Assembly (NCBI GenBank): GCA_963513935.1
Contig: OY740774.1
Location: 29,221,949 to 29,285,948 of the forward strand
DNA length: 64,000 bases
Direction of reading: 5' to 3'
Source of the DNA: Aphrophora alni
Taxonomy: Eukaryota; Arthropoda; Insecta; Hemiptera; Aphrophoridae
Shown: in pieces, positions 35,761 through 48,320 of the stretch
Numbering within the stretch: position 1 is the stretch's first letter
How the letters are laid out: the number at the start of each line of letters is the position of its first letter
Notes under the pieces: model-generated
The model's database searches: none
Seen by the model: the letters and a program-made list of their open reading frames with translations, nothing else
What the model was told of the DNA's origin: nothing
Program-made: the position numbers and the translations under genes

Positions 35761-36733
35761 TTGTAGCATCAACTTGTTTTCTTTTTGTTAAAAATAAATC
35801 GTGTAAACGTTCTTAAGAAAATATTTCTGTTAAAGAGTGGTTTTCAATCATTTTACCAGAATTCTTTGTAAACTCGTATCCTTTATTCCTTTACAAATAC
35901 AAACCTAATCACTTTGTATACTATCAGATGAGAAACCATTACTGTAATATAGATTTTCAATGTAGACCAATCGAATCTAACGGTTAAACATTTCAAATCA
36001 ATTAACTATAGATTTGATTTATTCACGTAATTTCTGTTGTTCTTAAATATATTTGTAATTTAATGAGATAATATAGGTGTTTGACATATAAGTATTATTA
36101 GATAATAGTTTTTCTTCACCTCTCTTGTATATCATAATTCAAATTTTATTATTAGAGTATTTAAAAAAAATTGATAAGGCTCTGGTCAATATAAATAAGA
36201 ACATTCAGTCATTTTTGGATTGTAGAATGAAATAATTGCAAACAAGTTTTAAATAAGTGATTATGTTTACTTCTAAACTTGAACCAAGAAAGCTCTGAGT
36301 TGTTCCTATAAATTACATAAAGAGATTAGTTTGTTTATCTAGAGCCTATCTAGTCTAACCATCAAGATAGAATAGATACATCTTGTAGCATCAACAAGGT
36401 TTGATATTTTATAAAATGGTTTTCAAGATATATGACATCAAATATTTTAAATGAACGCCATTTTTATACTGGTAAGTGAAATATTACAAGATTTCGTTGT
36501 GAACTGGAAACTAGTATAGAACATTCTGCAAAATTATAATAAATCGATATTGACAGATCTGGAGAAATAGGTTTAGAAAAAAATAAAAAAGATAAACAGA
36601 AACCGGAACCTTGTTGGACTTTGTTTAAAGGAAATTTTTTCATTATTTGTTGATAGAATTCAATAACAAAGTTCAGTAGACGAATCGTAAAATGCGCAGT
36701 ATTTATATCCTACTCCATCAACCTCTGTATCAG
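35761..36733. other. AT-rich end of unit 1, no gene seen
   Basis: Colinear with about 58540-59510. Nothing recognisable as gene or RNA. Confidence 0.5.
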
Positions 36734-37039
36734 AGTAGGGCCTATTGTTCTTACTTTTTCTACTGCAAAACTGAAACTATACATTGTTTAAATAAAACAA
36801 AAGAAATAACGATCATTTGTTTGAATTATTTTACATAAAATACGAATGAATTGTAGTGAAATGAAATGTAAAGGTGAGCTTACATTTCCCCTTATTTTTA
36901 TTATCGTAAGTTTACCTGTTCCACTTAATTATGTTTATTAATTCATAATACAACAGTCACAGTTGACACAAGGTCTGTACTAATCCTACATCATTATATT
37001 TATAAAACATCGTTTCTGTTACATGGACATAATTTTTAA

Positions 37040-37640
37040 CTTTTTAAATTTAACTTCGTTTACAGAACTTTATTATTATAATTTTGCTTACATTACTTCA
37101 TACACATAACTTTGTTTGCAGTAATTTTTTATGTAACTTTCATTATATGACTATGTTTACAGAACTTTATTTACATAAATTTGTTTACAAGTAATTTTTT
37201 ACAGTAGTATGTTTCTATAAATTTGTTTACTTAAACTTGTTTTGAAAGTTTGTTTCCGGAACTTTATTTATGTAACTTTGTTTAAAGAAAACTTGGTTAC
37301 ATCACTTTGTGTATATAACATTGTTTACAGGATTTTATTTATATAAATTTATTTTGTCTATTTATAGAACATTATGTAACTTCCCTTAGAGATGTTTTTA
37401 AAAGAACTTTGCTAATACAGTATATCTTTATTTATAAGACTATGTTGATGTAATTTAATTACAGTAATTTGTGTAATTACTATTATTTTTCATATTAATT
37501 TGTTTTCTAACTATGCTTTCAGTACTTACATTTGTAGCTTAGTTTTCAGGACTTTGTTATTTAACTCTGCTTACAGGGCTTTATTCACAGAACTTAATTT
37601 GTATAAATTTTATTACAGGACATGTTGGCAGAACTTATGC
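37040..37640. repeat. Degenerate AT-rich tandem repeat, unit 2 copy
   Basis: Counterpart of 17540-18115, with an additional segment of about 25 bp around 37185-37209 that itself resembles neighbouring repeat words. Confidence 0.65.
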
Positions 37641-38179
37641 TTAGTTGTAAAACATGGGAGCAAAGTGTGCATTTAAAAAAAAACTATATTTACAAGAGGA
37701 CTGGTTATCTCAACGTTTGAATGCAATTTCCTAGGAACTTCCTGTATACCCCCTTCTCTAGTATGGATAACTGATTAGTAATGATGTCAAAACCTCTCTT
37801 TATCTCTCAGAAGACCTATAAAATTAATGGATAGTAAAATAAATAAATACTTTATTATGCCGACTATAAAAATATATATTAAAAAAAATCAAAATATATT
37901 CTCCTTTTGGAATGGTCACAAAGACTAGGTGGAGTTAAACTTATAACTTTGTCAAAATAAAATTACAAATACAAATTTGTCCAAAATTTTCGTCTGTAAA
38001 ACTCAAATAATAATAGGATTTATTACATAGTGTCTGTAATTTTAATTATTATGTATGTTCATCTTTGGTGAAATCATAATTTTATAGAGCGACTCTGTTT
38101 GAACTACAGAACATTAACATTAACTGATGAGTTCGATTCAATTACGTATCCACTCTTACACATCCAAAAATTAAATCTT

Positions 38180-38621
38180 CACTGAGCTACAAGATCAAAC
38201 TTAAACCACATCTTCATATATACCGTAAACCAACATCACACTGACCCCACTAGACTCTGCCTGATTTCTTAACTATACGAACATCTCATTTTCTTGGGAG
38301 GAAATGGTTAGAAATTACATGTATGACTATAACTTCACTATTTGTCATTTTAGAGACGTTGGATTGATCCCATTACATTCATTTTGCAAATTTTTATTTA
38401 ACTTAGTCTGTTATAACAACGAGAGATATGAACAAAATAAATGTTTAAAATAGACGTCATATTTACATTTTAAATTCAATGTTTTCAATATGATTCTATG
38501 TAGGCACACTATAGTCTCTTACATCATATTTCATATTCCTATCTTAATTTTTGTACTCGCTACCGTGATTTCGTGCAGTCGATAATGATAACGATGTCGC
38601 CAACAACAACGACAACGGCTG
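38180..38621 (-). repeat. Dispersed repeat family R (partial)
   Basis: Counterpart of 18690-19105. Its colinearity with unit 1 ends at 38621. Confidence 0.55.
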
Positions 38622-39059
38622 TTGGTTTTTCTATTTCTTAAGGACAGAACACAAAAAGATGAGTTAAAAAAAACAGAGCTCGCTTACTAAACTATATTTT
38701 TTATTCTAAGTTAGCAGTTCATTTTAAATATTCAAATTTTGATCAAGCGCCGATTTTATTTTTTTAAGGGATTTTATTAACCCCTACAATCGAAAGTAAG
38801 TGGATTAATTTTTAGTTATACACTTTAAAACACATATAAATGATTTATAATAAAAAATTCCAATTGTAATAGTTTCAAAATTATTGCTATATATTGTACT
38901 TGTCTGGAAAAGGCACATAATTTAAACGAAAATTGAAATGTATTTGTTTTTACGAACATTTTTAGGAAATGTATGCAAACATATAGCTCAGAAAACACCT
39001 TGCTAGATCGCTACAAACCACACCAACGTATATTATAAGTTACAATCAAACAAAATGAA

Positions 39060-39760
39060 GGGGCGAAGTTGTAAATGCTTGTCGCCGTTGACTTCTCAAC
39101 ATAAGCACGATAGCGGCCTCAGAAATTATGATAGGAATATTAAAATTGGTAGAGGACTATAGTATGCTCGAATAGAACTATTGAAATTCAAAACCGAAAA
39201 TTTCAGAATGGCGGCCGTTTTAAACATGATTTCTATCCAATCTATTGTGTTACTCAATCTTTAGCAAACTAAATTAAGTAAAACAATTGTATAATTTAAT
39301 TCTGTTACCAAAAATGACAAACAGTGAATTAAAACCCCGTTTATTTGATATTCTTTTAGTTACAGATTCAGTACAGATAAATTAGCATAGTGGAGTTACC
39401 TTCACATATTTAAAGTTTCGAGGCCCATCAGGGCAGAGACTTTGACACAAGCTAAGCTGGTGAGGAATTTTAACAGGAAAAAATAAAAATTACCCTATTG
39501 AACTTCGACTCTTTTCAATTTCACTAAAGCATATGAGCATACTATAGTCTTCCATATCAAATTTCATTTTCATTTCTAAAACTAGTAGCCATTTTCGCGC
39601 TTATTTACAGACAACAAGGACGGACGGACGTCATGTCGAAAATCAGTTTTTCGTTTTACTAAGACCATGAAAAGTAAACATCAGTTAAAACGGGAGGTCG
39701 TCGTAATTTTTGATGATTTAAAACTTAGCCTATGTTTTGCATATTGGGTAAGTAAAAATG
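39060..39760 (+). repeat. Dispersed repeat family R
   Basis: Contains 'cataagcacgatagcggcctcagaaattatgataggaatat', 'ctatagtatgctcgaatagaac' and 'cagaatggcggccgttttaaa'. A second, reverse-oriented partial copy appears to follow around 39530-39760. Confidence 0.55.
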
Positions 39761-40699
39761 TCCCGAGTCAAACTGTGAAATTTATCTTACGTTATGAAGC
39801 CATTAGTGAGGAAATGAATTAAAAATATCAACAGCATAGACTCTGTATTGTATTTAGTTACCGTTTTGCTTTCATCCTCAATTGTTTCCCAAACTAAAAT
39901 GAAGAAACCTTCATATACCCTCTCAAAAATGGGGAAAAATAAACTCCGAAATATTCTATGAACCTCAAGTTGCCAACAAGAAGAGAACTAAACTTACGTG
40001 TTTTACCTATCTTACTACCTAGCAGTTCCTCTTCATTGTTCATTAGGGATTAAGTTGTGACTATAGTCACCTTACATCTAGGATTTAGTATTTTATTTAC
40101 AAAACTGAATTTTGTAAACTTAGAATTTTTTATTTTTATTTTTGTCAGTCTATTTCGAGACCTATCTAGTTACGAAAAATCTCACAGACACCCATACTTT
40201 TGAACACAAAATTGTAATTTTCAATTTTTGAAAGACGAGAACACTCCCGCGTTCCTATATCTAACAAACACTAACTTCTTTTTAGTCGTTTACTAGGTCC
40301 TTGTAGTCGCAGCATATTTAAATAAAATTTTGCAGTACGCCATGTATCACATTTTCACTTAATCAAGTTGGTACTTCTGCTTTAATGCTCCTCGAGATTG
40401 TATATACTGAAACAGTACCTGTCATTGTCTCACTGTCTCTTGTCATTATTGCTTTAGCCGTATCTAATAATTGATTAAAACCTATTTTTCAATAACTTCG
40501 GTCAATGTTTATTTCAGTTATGATCAATCTCTGAACCATAATTTTATTTTACTTGCTATTTGACGCGACAGCTTCAATTTATAATCATCATATTTGACCA
40601 TCATTTTTTAAAAACTGGTTTAACTTATAAAAAAACGGTGGAAAGACATTGCATAAGCTTTGTTACTTATCTACCACCAAAAAAAAAGTAAAAGCAACC

Positions 40700-41490
40700 A
40701 AAACTATTTTTTGGTGTGTGTGTGTGTGTGCGCACTCTCTTCTTCTCTTTGTTATTATATGTTTTATTTGATTTATAAATTAGTAAAGATTTTTAATTTT
40801 TGTAATTGTCTTTATAAATAAGTAGGCGGTTCTTTATTTTACATTCTTTAACAATTAAATGTTTAATTTGATATTAATGTATGAATAAGTATCAATAATG
40901 TATTAATGTTTAATTAAGTGTTAATGTATTTTTAATTGTTGAGGTTATGTACAAGAAAGAATCCTGTAGTCATAATTTCGCCTCATAAAATAATTATGTT
41001 CTAGTCTATTCAATAAAGAATAGATAATTCTTTAATTATTGCATAACAAATTAAATATCAATAGAATAAAAATAACACTGTAATATCAGTCCCGCATATA
41101 AACGTTGTAGGAATAAAATTTCCTGTTCTGATTTCAGATTTTATGTTCAGACAAATAAAACAATTTGCATAACAAACAATGTCCAAGAGAGCCATGTGAG
41201 GTGGTTTGCACATCCTTAACTTCGTTTGAAGCAAATTGGAAGAAAATGGTCTTTAAACTGACATGACAGAGGGGAGGGAAGTTGGAGAATATTTATTTAG
41301 GAAAATGAAACAAGGGACCTTTTCAGTTCAACAGTTTTAAAAAGTACTGTTTTATTTTAGAGGCTGTAATGCTCAGTGAGGTGGTAAAATTAACGATATT
41401 AATTGATAATTATATTAGACACCTTTTGAAGGAACGATAACTAAAACACAATAATTGCTATTAGTTATATACAGGATATCCCAGAATCCA
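40700..41490. repeat. Repeat shared with 8.06-9.03 kb
   Basis: Direct-orientation relative of 8060-9030. It starts beside a TG microsatellite (40714-40730) and runs into the palindrome. Confidence 0.65.
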
Positions 41491-41643
41491 TACTTTTACT
41501 CATTCAGTACAGAAAGTATACTTTCTGTACTGAATGAGTAAAAGTATGGATTCTCGGAACGTCCTGTATATAACTAATAGCAATTTATTGTGTTTTAGTT
41601 ATCGTTCCTTCAAACGGTGTCTAGGAGAATTATGAATTATTAT
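41398..41643. repeat. Near-perfect palindrome, arms of about 120 bp, no spacer
   Basis: The centre lies between 41518 and 41519 (AGAAAGTA/TACTTTCT). Reading outward both arms contain the same sequence, including 'actgaatgagtaaaagtatgga', 'ctgtatataactaatagcaat' and 'tagttatcgttccttcaaa', with few mismatches. The related locus at about 8760-8900 has only one arm, so the palindrome arose by inverted duplication of an existing sequence. No ribozyme-like core is seen here. Confidence 0.9.
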
Positions 41644-41836
41644 CGTTATGAATTATTAAGTTTGTTATTTACCAAAAATTCGCTCATTCTTTTTGACCGA
41701 TTATCGTTTTTTGGCCTCGAGAAGCCTGGTTTCATGCCGTCCTTCCGTCTTCGTTTTTATTGTCGTCTGTATGTAAGTTTACACTGTAGTCTACACTGTC
41801 TACACTGAGTCGGAAAGGGGTTAATTTACAAAAATG

Positions 41837-44114
41837 AGGTCATATTTTTTAAATATAATTGTCCCCAAAACAGAGTAGACGGACACCTAACGTGTGTTTT
41901 GGATAGAAATGAATTTTTAAGAAATCAAAAATCTGTGGTTGAAGCACATTAAAAAAACTTAGTTATACTGATCTAATTTATGTTAGTGGTATTACTGGAT
42001 ATAGAGTTACAATGTGTCATTTGATAAGTTACGTCAATGTAAAAAAAAATAATAATAATAAAGAAAGAAAGAAATAACCTGTAATCACAGTATTTGAGGT
42101 ATCTGCTTTAATTTTTCGAACAAAATTGTGTCATTAATCATAATTATTTATTTGCCCACAACCCCTGTACTTTACTTAGAGTGAATGCACAGTTTGGCAA
42201 TTTCAAGGTACAGTACCATAGTTTGATCTACGCCTTTCTTCATCTCGTTTTAAGTTGGATACCTTTCATTCATAACAGGTCTCTTTTGAGCAACTCTTCC
42301 GACCTTACACAGTATTATATTTTTTGAGGGTCAGGAGTATGTGTTTTAAGCTTTTCTTCTTCTTTTTTTAAGGCGATGATGGAAGGAATGTTTTTCTTAA
42401 AAATAGACAAATTTAATTGAAATTTGTTTCTGAAAAATGAAACACAGATATACAAAGAGAAACCTAGTGTTTTCAATGTTTAGATAACGGGATTTCCACA
42501 GATACAAATTTTGTTTTCAAAATCAGTCCAAGTGTTTTTTTATGTTACAAATAAATATGAGGAAACAATTCTTCCTCGTTAATATTGTGAAACTTTAGTC
42601 TTAATACATTAGAAACTTTTTAAACAGAAAATAATAATTACTTAGCAAAATTATTCAAATAAATTTAAATGGAGGTTCTGTTCATCATTACAATTTCCCT
42701 TGCTGTGTAAAGTCGAAAAATCTCAAGATCATCATCGACTTAATCTTAGGCGAAATGAGGATGGCGACATGCGTGCGTGAAGTTATAAAACATAACCAAC
42801 ATAAGGTGAATACATGTGTTCTGTTTAAAGAAGATATTTTCAATTCATATAGCGTCAACTCTATCACGATGAAAATTGTAGTTAAGCAATTTGTAATTTT
42901 GTTTCAAATATTGAACTTCTTTTAAAGAATTTACAAGGAAAACAACACTGACAGCATTAAACAATCAAATAGACAACAGGTTTTAATTCGCAATCAGTTA
43001 TTTAGTATCAACTAATGTATTGAGTAGTCAGTTTAAGTAAGATAATCTTAACCCTAGGAAAAAAACGAGGTTTTCCTTACCCATTGATGTCATAAATCAC
43101 TTATACCCGTCAGACCAAGCACCGCTCAAGGTAACAAGTTCTTAATTAGTTAATTATAATAAACACATTTGGAAGGACATACATTTATATATAAATGTAA
43201 CTAATACCTTAAACGGTTAAACGTATGGTTTAGGCATATTTATAACTCACACAATCACATAACTGTACAGAATAACCGCGGTGGGACATATTCAATAGGC
43301 CTTCCCGAGAAACCCTAGAAAGTCGTTGCCTGAAACTTACCGCGACATAATAATTTAGATAACTGCACTAAATAAATAAACTAAAACTTTTAGTGGACTT
43401 CACACGAGTGGTTTGAGCTGTTTAGGGACACTTGAATTTTATTATTACCCATCAATCCCAAGCAGATTGCTAGTAAGATTCCAGTTCCTAACCAGTGACA
43501 CATCGTCACTTTTCTAAATTGAATGTTTAGACATTTTAAGTACATTTCTAGCCTTTCCTTCTTCAGTCAATAGCAAATATGCGATATAAAATTTGTATCC
43601 GATATACTTTACACAGTATACATTTATTATTTTCCAAGGTGGAAAATCCAAGAGGACATCCATAATTTTTGAACAGTTAGGATCAGAGATATAAACTTTA
43701 TTTATTCTCAAATAGAGTTTTATTATCGGAGAAAAAGTAGGAGAGCATTAATTGCGTCGAGAAGGTACTGTAATTACTCTTGCAGTTAAAATCTGTGAAA
43801 GTTTCATTGTCTCAAGTGTCGGCGTTTCCACAAGTGTAATCGGATTAAGTGTAATTCCTACAATGAAAAGTAATGTGACACAACATAAGTAACGTAAAAA
43901 TACACATTAAAAAACAGATGCTATAACCGATCTTACAGGTGACTTGTCCAGGCGGTAGAAACGTACCTCTGCGAATCTCATAAATCTAACGACAAAATAA
44001 TTTCACGGATGATCGCTTCTTCCTGTAAGCTGCGGCGGTGCGTGTAGTTCATTATTTCAGTACTTTAAATAAATTGCCAATTATATAGTGCAATAAGATA
44101 CTGTTTTTCAGCGT
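41837..44114. other. Duplicated AT-rich DNA, no gene seen
   Basis: Colinear with 19106-21400. No gene or RNA is recognised; the small frame at 43514-43711 (minus) is the copy of 20764-20961 and has no assignable motif. Confidence 0.5.
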
Positions 44115-46020
44115 TTATTTAAACCCTTTACTTACGTATACTTTGTAGGAGAGAAAGTATTGATACAGTACAATGGATGGACGCCAAACTTATACAATAT
44201 AAGCCCAGCCCCATTATACAATATCTAACTCTAATTATAATGTTCGAAACTTGGTTTCATTGAGCTTGTAGCAAATGTTAAATTGTTTTGGTAGATTAAA
44301 CAGTTGTTACACAGGTTTTATTAACCTCGTAATTGTGTAAATCGTAACGTTCTTAACGTCATGTCGGAATAGGCCTTGTAGAAGTGTATATTTATTGAAT
44401 TCAAGTCGCTAGGGTCTGTGTCTTAGCCCTTGCGAGCCCCGAATTTATATCTGAGAAATCCTCCACTGAATCTCGTGACTATACGAGTAAGGTGTTATTT
44501 AGTGGGACAATATTCAAAATTACATTTTTTACAACTTCACCATTTATCGTTGTAACGATGTGGAGTTGATACCATTACATTCAGAATAGAAATAGGCAAA
44601 TTTGTATCTAGTTTAGTGTTTTATAAGTTAAATAATATGAACAAATAACTATTTTAAATGGGAGCTATTTAGCTTTTTTATTCGTTTTTCCTGAATTTCA
44701 ATAGGATTCTATATAAGTGCAATATAGTCCTCTATTCGAAATTTCATGTTCCTATTCTAATATTCGTGGGCGCTTAAGCACAGATGACAATAATGATGAA
44801 GACAACGAATGAAAAAGGAAATACATTAATAAAACGAGGTCGATTTTTTTTATCGATTACAAAACTCTTACTTTATATAGATCTACCTTTAATGATGCAT
44901 TGGCATTTCATTAAATATTGATTGATTTACCTTCTCTTTTTAATATACTAGACTTTTTTTCAATTTGTTTGTAGTATTTTCTTTTCTTTTATTATGTAAT
45001 GAGAATTTGAACGTTCACAAGAGAAAATCTAAAATATTCATTATTCATTATCGTGGCTGATATAAATACCCTTTACTTACTCACGTATACTTTGTAGGAG
45101 ATAAAGTATTGATACAGTACAATGGATGGACGCCAAACTTATACAATATAAGTCAGCCCCATCATACAATATCTAACTCTAATTATAATGTTCAAAACTT
45201 GGTTTCTATGACCTTGTAGGAAATGTTAAATTGTTTTGGTAGATTAAACAGTTGTTACACAGGTTTCATTAACCTCGTAATTCTGTAAATCGATACTTTC
45301 TTAACGTCCTGTAGGCCTCGTAGAAGTGAATATTTATTGAATTCACGTCGCTAGGGTCTGTGTTTTGGTCCTTGCGAACCCCGAATTTGTATCTGAGAAA
45401 TCCTTCACTGAATCTCGTAACTATACAAATATGGTGTTATTTAGTGGGACAATATTCAAAATTACATTTTTTACAACTTCACCATTTATCGTTGTAAAGA
45501 GGTGGAGTAGATAGCATTACGTTCAGAATAAAAATAGGCAAATTTGTATCTAGTTTAGTGTGCTATAAGTTAAATAATATGAACAAATAACTATTTTAAA
45601 TGGCAGCTATTTAGGGTTTTTTCCGGTTTTTCTTAATTTCAATAGGATTCTATATGAGTGCAGTATAATATTAAATTTCATATTCCTATCTTAATGTTTG
45701 TGGCCGCTTAAGCTCAGATATAATAATGACGACGTCAACAAATGAACGAATGCCGAAGTCACTTTTTGGTTTTCTGAAACGATGAAATTTAGAGATCATT
45801 CATAAAACGAGGTCGATTTTTTTGCGATTACAAAACTCTTACTTCATATAGACCTACTAAGTAAGTAAAAATGATTTTTATTATGATTTCCGTTGTTTAA
45901 CGATGCATTGACATTTACCTAAATATTGATTGATTTTTCTTCTTATTTTAATACCGACATTTTTCATTTTGTTTGTAGCATTTTAATTATTCATTTTTGC
46001 GGTTGATATAAAATTTATAT
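44115..46020 (-). repeat. Tandemly doubled 0.95-kb segment containing family R
   Basis: 44115-45060 and 45066-46020 are head-to-tail relatives. Both start 'aaccctttacttac..cgtatactttgtaggaga' and both end just before 'gatataaa'. The first is closer to the inverted block (6560-5580; for example both have 'gagaaaatctaaaatattcatta' at the end), the second to unit 1 (21370-22290). Unit 1 and the inverted block each have one copy. Confidence 0.75.
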
Positions 46021-46071
46021 CCACTTACCGCTAGAAATACTGTTATTACAGTCTATTTATTATTTATGACT

Positions 46072-46104
46072 CTTGTTTCGGACTTAATAGTCGTCCATCG
46101 TCAG
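46072..46104 (-). ncRNA. Hammerhead-like motif, best-preserved of its group
   Basis: Minus strand: CTGACGA (46104-46098), one extra T, GGAC, loop, GTCC and GAAAC, then AAGAGTC. Core segments and a 4-bp stem II are intact, unlike the unit 1 copy at 22338-22369. Stem III and the cleavage site are not evident. It lies beside a TCTTCAATACGGTATTC segment that may belong to the same old element. Confidence 0.4.
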
Positions 46105-46767
46105 GTCTTCAATACGGTATTCAATATCAGCACTACAGATGTTGACCAAATTGTACTATAATGCAAATAGTAAGGATCTTAATAACTTGTAATCGTCGTG
46201 AACTCCCTAAATATGTCAGGAAATATCCTTTAAAATAATCTAGAAGACTTAATTAATAATTCATTTAACTAAGACTGTTTAATATATACACATCTACGAG
46301 GACCATATCCAACTCGAAGTCAACAAAGTATTGGTATACACATTTACGAGGAAACCGTAATTAACAGGTTAACCTTTAACGGTCGACGTGCCAGAGACTC
46401 CTACTCAAGGAGACTCACACCAAATACATTATGATCAGTACAATCCTTCAAAAGGTGACAAACTAAATTCGAAACTGTAGAACATCGAGAGTGGAAAGAA
46501 ACATATTTTATGGTAATAACCTCAAACATGTATCATATTGTATAATATTAAATGTATACTTTTGCTATCAAGACCCGAAACAACTGTCATTGGTTGCCAT
46601 ATTCCATAAATGCCAGTTAGACAATAGCAACGAAAAGTATAAATTAATTTCTGGACGAAAAGGCGCGCCATCTTAAAGGTATTATAAATATGACAGTACT
46701 ATAGTTTAAATTTGTAAATTGTTATATATTTTGTTGCTTCTGTCCTATACAGAGAGTAATGAACTTA

Positions 46768-46991
46768 TACGATTTACACTATTGACCGATGGTACTTGGT
46801 AGAACTCCATTTTAATGAAAAACAAACACAATATTTAGTAAATTCTACAATTTATTTGAGTCTTGCCGACCATGGTTTCGCCAACAACGGCATTTACAAG
46901 GCAGCTTGTAAATGCCGTTGTTGGCGAAACCATGGTCGGCAAGACTCAAATAAATTGTAGAATTTACTAAATATTGTGTTTGTTTTTCATT
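46768..46991. mobile_element. Hairpin mini-element with 13-bp TSD (H1)
   Basis: A 224-bp insertion absent from unit 1 and from the inverted block. It is flanked by AGTAATGAACTTA at 46755-46767 and 46992-47004. Layout: a 46-nt leader (TACGATTTACACTATTGACC...ACTCCATTT), left arm 46814-46900, a 4-nt loop GCAG, right arm 46905-46991. The 87-nt arms are essentially perfect inverted repeats. The plus strand of the right arm holds GCC-GTTGTT-GGC, GAAA, then the self-complementary ACCATGGT (46929-46936) and C. This is the stem II, core and stem III layout of PLE-type hammerheads, although the CUGANGA part is degenerate (TTGTAAA). No coding capacity, so it must move with help from another element. Confidence 0.85.
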
Positions 46992-47014
46992 AGTAATGAA
47001 CTTAGCCTACTGGT

Positions 47015-47230
47015 TTGTCTAATTTCATTTTATAAACAAGATGTTGTAGGCTCGATCCCAGTGAGACCTCAAAAAGTTAGGGTCGAACCCAAAATCATGA
47101 GAAACAATTGGATAGCAACTATTGGTAAATAACCTGGAGACGAAAGCTGTAATTGCATTTACGGGAACTTGATGTGATTACATATGACCCTATGAATAGC
47201 AGTCTAGAGAGCCTTTATTTATATAATTAA
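47015..47230 (+). mobile_element. tRNA-derived SINE relic, unit 2 copy
   Basis: Counterpart of 23047-23245, with B-box-like GGCTCGATCC and the same loss of the A-box half. Confidence 0.45.
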
Positions 47231-47639
47231 ATTTTATATACATCTTTTTATTTGGCCTACATATCAGCAAATATATAAAATAATATGTGAAAAACATCAA
47301 TAATAATTCAACATAAAAATGAACATCAAGCATAGGCACTTTTAACTTTAGGACTAGAACCATTTATAAACAGAAGCTTTTATGAAATTTTAAGTTGTCA
47401 AATAAAAAGTTTTGAATAGAAAAGTGTAAATGTAACTCACTCTGCCCCTTACATACAAATCGAGTGAGTCAGAAGTCTAAGGTATTTATTATAGATTCTA
47501 ATAAAAATAACATTTGCTGCTAAATATTTTACTACAGTACAACCTAAAGGGTCGCGTCACCAAATTTATAAGGGTAATAAAGAGAGTCGTTATCTTATAA
47601 AAGTTAGAAATTATCAACTATAAATAATATAGTTAAAAT

Positions 47640-48320
47640 TTGGGCCTTGCAGGAAATGTTAAATTGTATGACGAACATGGGGTCTTACCCATTATATATA
47701 TAGAACGGTTTAAGTTATTGCACAGGTTTTCTGAACTTCGTAAATATGTATCTTGTGTGTATAAATGTGTATATGTTGGAAAATTTTAAATCACTTCGAT
47801 CGTGTCAATGTGGGGGGGGCCTTCGAAAATGTACATATGTGAAGGAACTTCCACTCTCTACGTTTTGTCTGTGGTCCGACCATTCCGGAACTATACGATT
47901 ATCACATTTTCTTAGGATGTTAGTGTTCGAAATTACATTTTTATCAATAACTTCGATATTTTCATTTTTAGAGGTACCATTAAAAGCAGAAGCGAAATTT
48001 ATCTAAATAGTACGTTAGGCAGTCGAATAACATAAGAGATGTGACCAAAGAAACAATTTAAAATGACGCTACTTTAGATTTTTCAATTCGATCTTCCTAG
48101 ATTACAATAGGATTCTATAATGAACACACTATAGTCCACCAAATTTTATGTTCATTTCTTTATTCTGTAGACCCCATATCGTGCTTACGAACAGACAACA
48201 ACGACGATGGCAGATGGACAACATGTAGGAAATTGCATTTTCGGTTTGCTTAGGCCATGAAACATGATAATCAGTAAAAAAAAACGAAGGCCGCATTTTT
48301 TTCGATTACCAAACTTACCC
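47640..48320 (-). repeat. Dispersed repeat family R
   Basis: Counterpart of 23690-24390 with small deletions (for example near 47770-47815, next to a G8 run). Confidence 0.6.

Larger units (their letters stand above)
17240..36734 (+). repeat. Tandem duplication unit 1 (about 19.5 kb)
   Basis: Colinear with 36734-59510 in direct orientation. Similarity begins at AGTAGGGCCTATTGTTC (17240 and 36734) and ends at CCTCTGTATCAGA (36734 and 59510). Relative to unit 2 it lacks about 3.2 kb (join at about 19104), one of two 0.95-kb subunits near 21.4 kb, two hairpin insertions and the piggyBac-like fragment. It has in addition 28793-30025, the PLE insertion 30123-30741 and 11 more minisatellite units. 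Confidence 0.9.
38622..41836. other. 3.2-kb segment present only in unit 2
   Basis: Unit 1 joins the two sides at ...CGACAACGGCTGAGGTCAT, sharing TG with both edges (GGCTG at left, TGAGGTCAT at right). That 2-bp microhomology without TSD suggests a deletion in unit 1. The segment holds AT-rich DNA, a family R copy (about 39060-39760), the repeat shared with 8.06-9.03 kb and the long palindrome. No gene is recognised. Confidence 0.75.

Noticed and set aside
46814..46991. microRNA precursor
   Set aside because: The hairpin is far too long and perfect, carries a TSD and is absent from the sister copy, so a mobile element explains it better.
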